Below are positions 6,235 through 6,805 of a DNA stretch of 6,805 nt, one piece after another. How positions within the stretch are numbered: the first letter of the stretch is position 1; the number at the start of each line of letters is the position of its first letter. This stretch comes from JAWLCG01 sp041687295. GTDB lineage: Bacteria > Planctomycetota > Phycisphaerae > SM23-33 > FEN-1343. Both the position numbers and the translations under genes were made by a program. The DNA is taken from NCBI GenBank assembly GCA_041687295.1, contig JAWLCG010000282.1:1-6805 (forward strand), in the 5' to 3' direction. The notes beneath the pieces are model-generated. The model was not told where the DNA came from, searched no databases, and saw only the letters and a program-made list of their open reading frames with translations.

Positions 6235-6396
6235 CCGGGTGCCGTGGCTACGGCGTTTGTAGCCACGTCTTCTGAGGCTTGGAGGGTGGAACGGGGCGGA
6301 TGCCTGTCCCCAGGCACCCGCCCCTGCATCGGAGAGGGTGAGGTCCCCGACGGGGCGAACCGCCGTGGCTACAAACGCCGTAGCCACGGCATCCGG
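6235..6396. repeat. Inverted pair of GTGGCTAC palindromes
   Basis: Positions 6241-6267 are the exact reverse complement of 6364-6390 (27 of 27). With one G-T pair the match extends to 33 bp (6235-6267 with 6364-6396). Each arm is also a hairpin on its own: 6362-6390 has a perfect 11-bp stem GCCGTGGCTAC/GTAGCCACGGC with a 7-nt loop, and the left copy keeps 9 bp of it. The arms enclose about 96 bases holding another strong hairpin (6293-6324). Short reading frames here mirror one another on the two strands and are products of the palindrome, not genes. The arrangement suggests a small non-autonomous element or a double REP-like unit; no transposase is nearby. Confidence 0.8.
6293..6324 (-). other. 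Strong hairpin between the inverted repeats, better paired on the minus strand
   Basis: GGGGCGG (6293-6299) pairs with CCGCCCC (6318-6324) and TGCCTG (6301-6306) with CAGGCA (6311-6316), leaving TCCC as loop and an A6300-C6317 mismatch. Read as minus-strand RNA, the mismatch becomes a U-G wobble and the loop becomes GGGA, a GNRA tetraloop, giving an unbroken 14-bp stem. This favours the minus strand as the RNA-forming one. A second small stem, CCCC-GAC-GGGG at 6345-6355, lies beside it. Confidence 0.6.
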
Positions 6397-6399
6397 CGA

Positions 6400-6428
6400 T
6401 TGCGGGCCTTGCTCGGCTGCGGTATGCT
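6400..6428 (+). promoter_or_regulatory. Possible promoter reading rightward out of the repeat
   Basis: TTGCGG (6400-6405) and TATGCT (6423-6428) are 17 bases apart, matching consensus at 3/6 and 4/6. It begins just past the right inverted repeat. No coding sequence follows inside the window, only structured GC-rich DNA, so if active it would make an untranslated RNA or serve a gene beyond 6805. Confidence 0.25.
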
Positions 6429-6743
6429 GCCGGGCTTTAGCGGTCCGCCGGGCGTAACGCCTGACTGAGCCATCACGATTCCGCGACAGCGGCGGGTGCA
6501 CAGCCCGCCGCTTCCGCGCGCCGAAGACGCGGCCGGTGCCGGCGGCGCCTGGGTGCCCCGGGCAAGCCGCAGGCTCGCCCGGCCGGGGCGGGATGGGGGC
6601 CGCCCGGCAACCGCCTCCGCCCTCGACCGGGCGAGCGGTGCTGACGCCCCGCTTGCCGGGGGCACCCCGCCATACATCCGGTGGGCAAGCGGTGTCGTCC
6701 CGGGCATGCCTGGGGTGTTGCCGCGGACGGCCCAGTCCTGCAG
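6429..6743. other. Gene-free, highly foldable GC-rich stretch
   Basis: No frame here looks like a real protein: the open frames are rich in R, P, G and A with no motif. Several stems are clear. GGCG-TAA-CGCC is at 6451-6461. AGCGGCGGG (6488-6496) pairs perfectly with CCCGCCGCT (6504-6512). CCGGGC (6558-6563) pairs with GCCCGG (6577-6582), with an inner AGCC/GGCT stem. CCGCTTGCC (6649-6657) pairs with GGCAAGCGG (6684-6692). No T-run follows any of them. It could be decayed repeat DNA or an unrecognised structured RNA; I cannot tell which. Confidence 0.5.
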
Positions 6744-6805
6744 GCCGGACGCAGTCCGGCTGGGGAAAGAGGCCCGGTGCGGCGCTTCTTTCCAGCCGGA
6801 CTGCG
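6744..6805. repeat. Large palindrome cut by the window edge (GCCGGAC-GCA-GTCCGGC family)
   Basis: CGCAGTCCGGCTGG (6750-6763) is the reverse complement of 6792-6805, and AAAGA (6766-6770) pairs with TCTTT (6787-6791) after a two-base bulge, so at least 19 bp pair around a 16-nt loop. The left arm also forms a local 7-bp hairpin GCCGGAC-GCA-GTCCGGC (6744-6760). The symmetry is still running when the window ends, so the full element must be longer. No gene is present. Similar GCCGGAC-GTCCGGC repeats are, from memory, seen in planctomycete intergenic DNA. Confidence 0.75.

Noticed and set aside
4724..6262. 512-residue plus-strand open frame in the -1 phase of GH94
   Set aside because: R/P/G/A-rich shadow of GH94, considered only in connection with the slippery heptamer.
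6082..6707. Minus-strand and plus-strand frames of 74-139 residues downstream of GH94
   Set aside because: They lie over inverted repeats, so the two strands encode mirrored peptides (ATAFVAT), with no ribosome sites or motifs.

Overview
This is a very GC-rich window with four well-supported protein genes and two gene-free flanks packed with palindromic repeats. The proteins, together with flanks full of structured repeats of the AGCCCC/GGGGCGGCAGT and TAGCCGGGGGC type, suggest a planctomycete, perhaps a Phycisphaerae-like lineage. This is inference from general familiarity; there is no rRNA or other phylogenetic marker strong enough to prove it.

Layout. Positions 1-499 hold no credible gene. 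They carry a large symmetric palindrome (36-228) built from two hairpin types, a diverged relative (239-297) and smaller hairpins. Then come three genes on the minus strand: a TPR-repeat protein (500-1855), the 16S rRNA dimethyladenosine transferase KsgA/RsmA (1948-2832), and a divergent aspartate/glutamate racemase family protein (2988-3677). A long hairpin of two REP-like halves (2897-2982) fills the gap between the racemase stop and ksgA. On the plus strand, diverging from the racemase, is a glycoside hydrolase family 94 phosphorylase (3804-6164) resembling N,N'-diacetylchitobiose and cellobiose phosphorylases. Positions 6165-6805 are again gene-free, with at least three unrelated palindromic elements; the last is cut by the window edge.

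How the genes relate. Transcription of the minus-strand set would run racemase, ksgA, TPR gene. The REP-like hairpin and separate promoter-like sites suggest that they need not be one operon. The GH94 enzyme would phosphorolyse an imported beta-linked disaccharide in the cytoplasm. Its sharing of a 126-bp divergent promoter region with the racemase is the only hint of co-regulation. KsgA is housekeeping. The TPR protein has no assignable function.

No defence, secretion or mobile gene system was found. The most unusual content is the intergenic DNA: each of the three larger gaps holds a different palindrome family, several with GNRA-type loops on a consistent strand. The other notable point is the racemase, whose first catalytic cysteine position is an aspartate.
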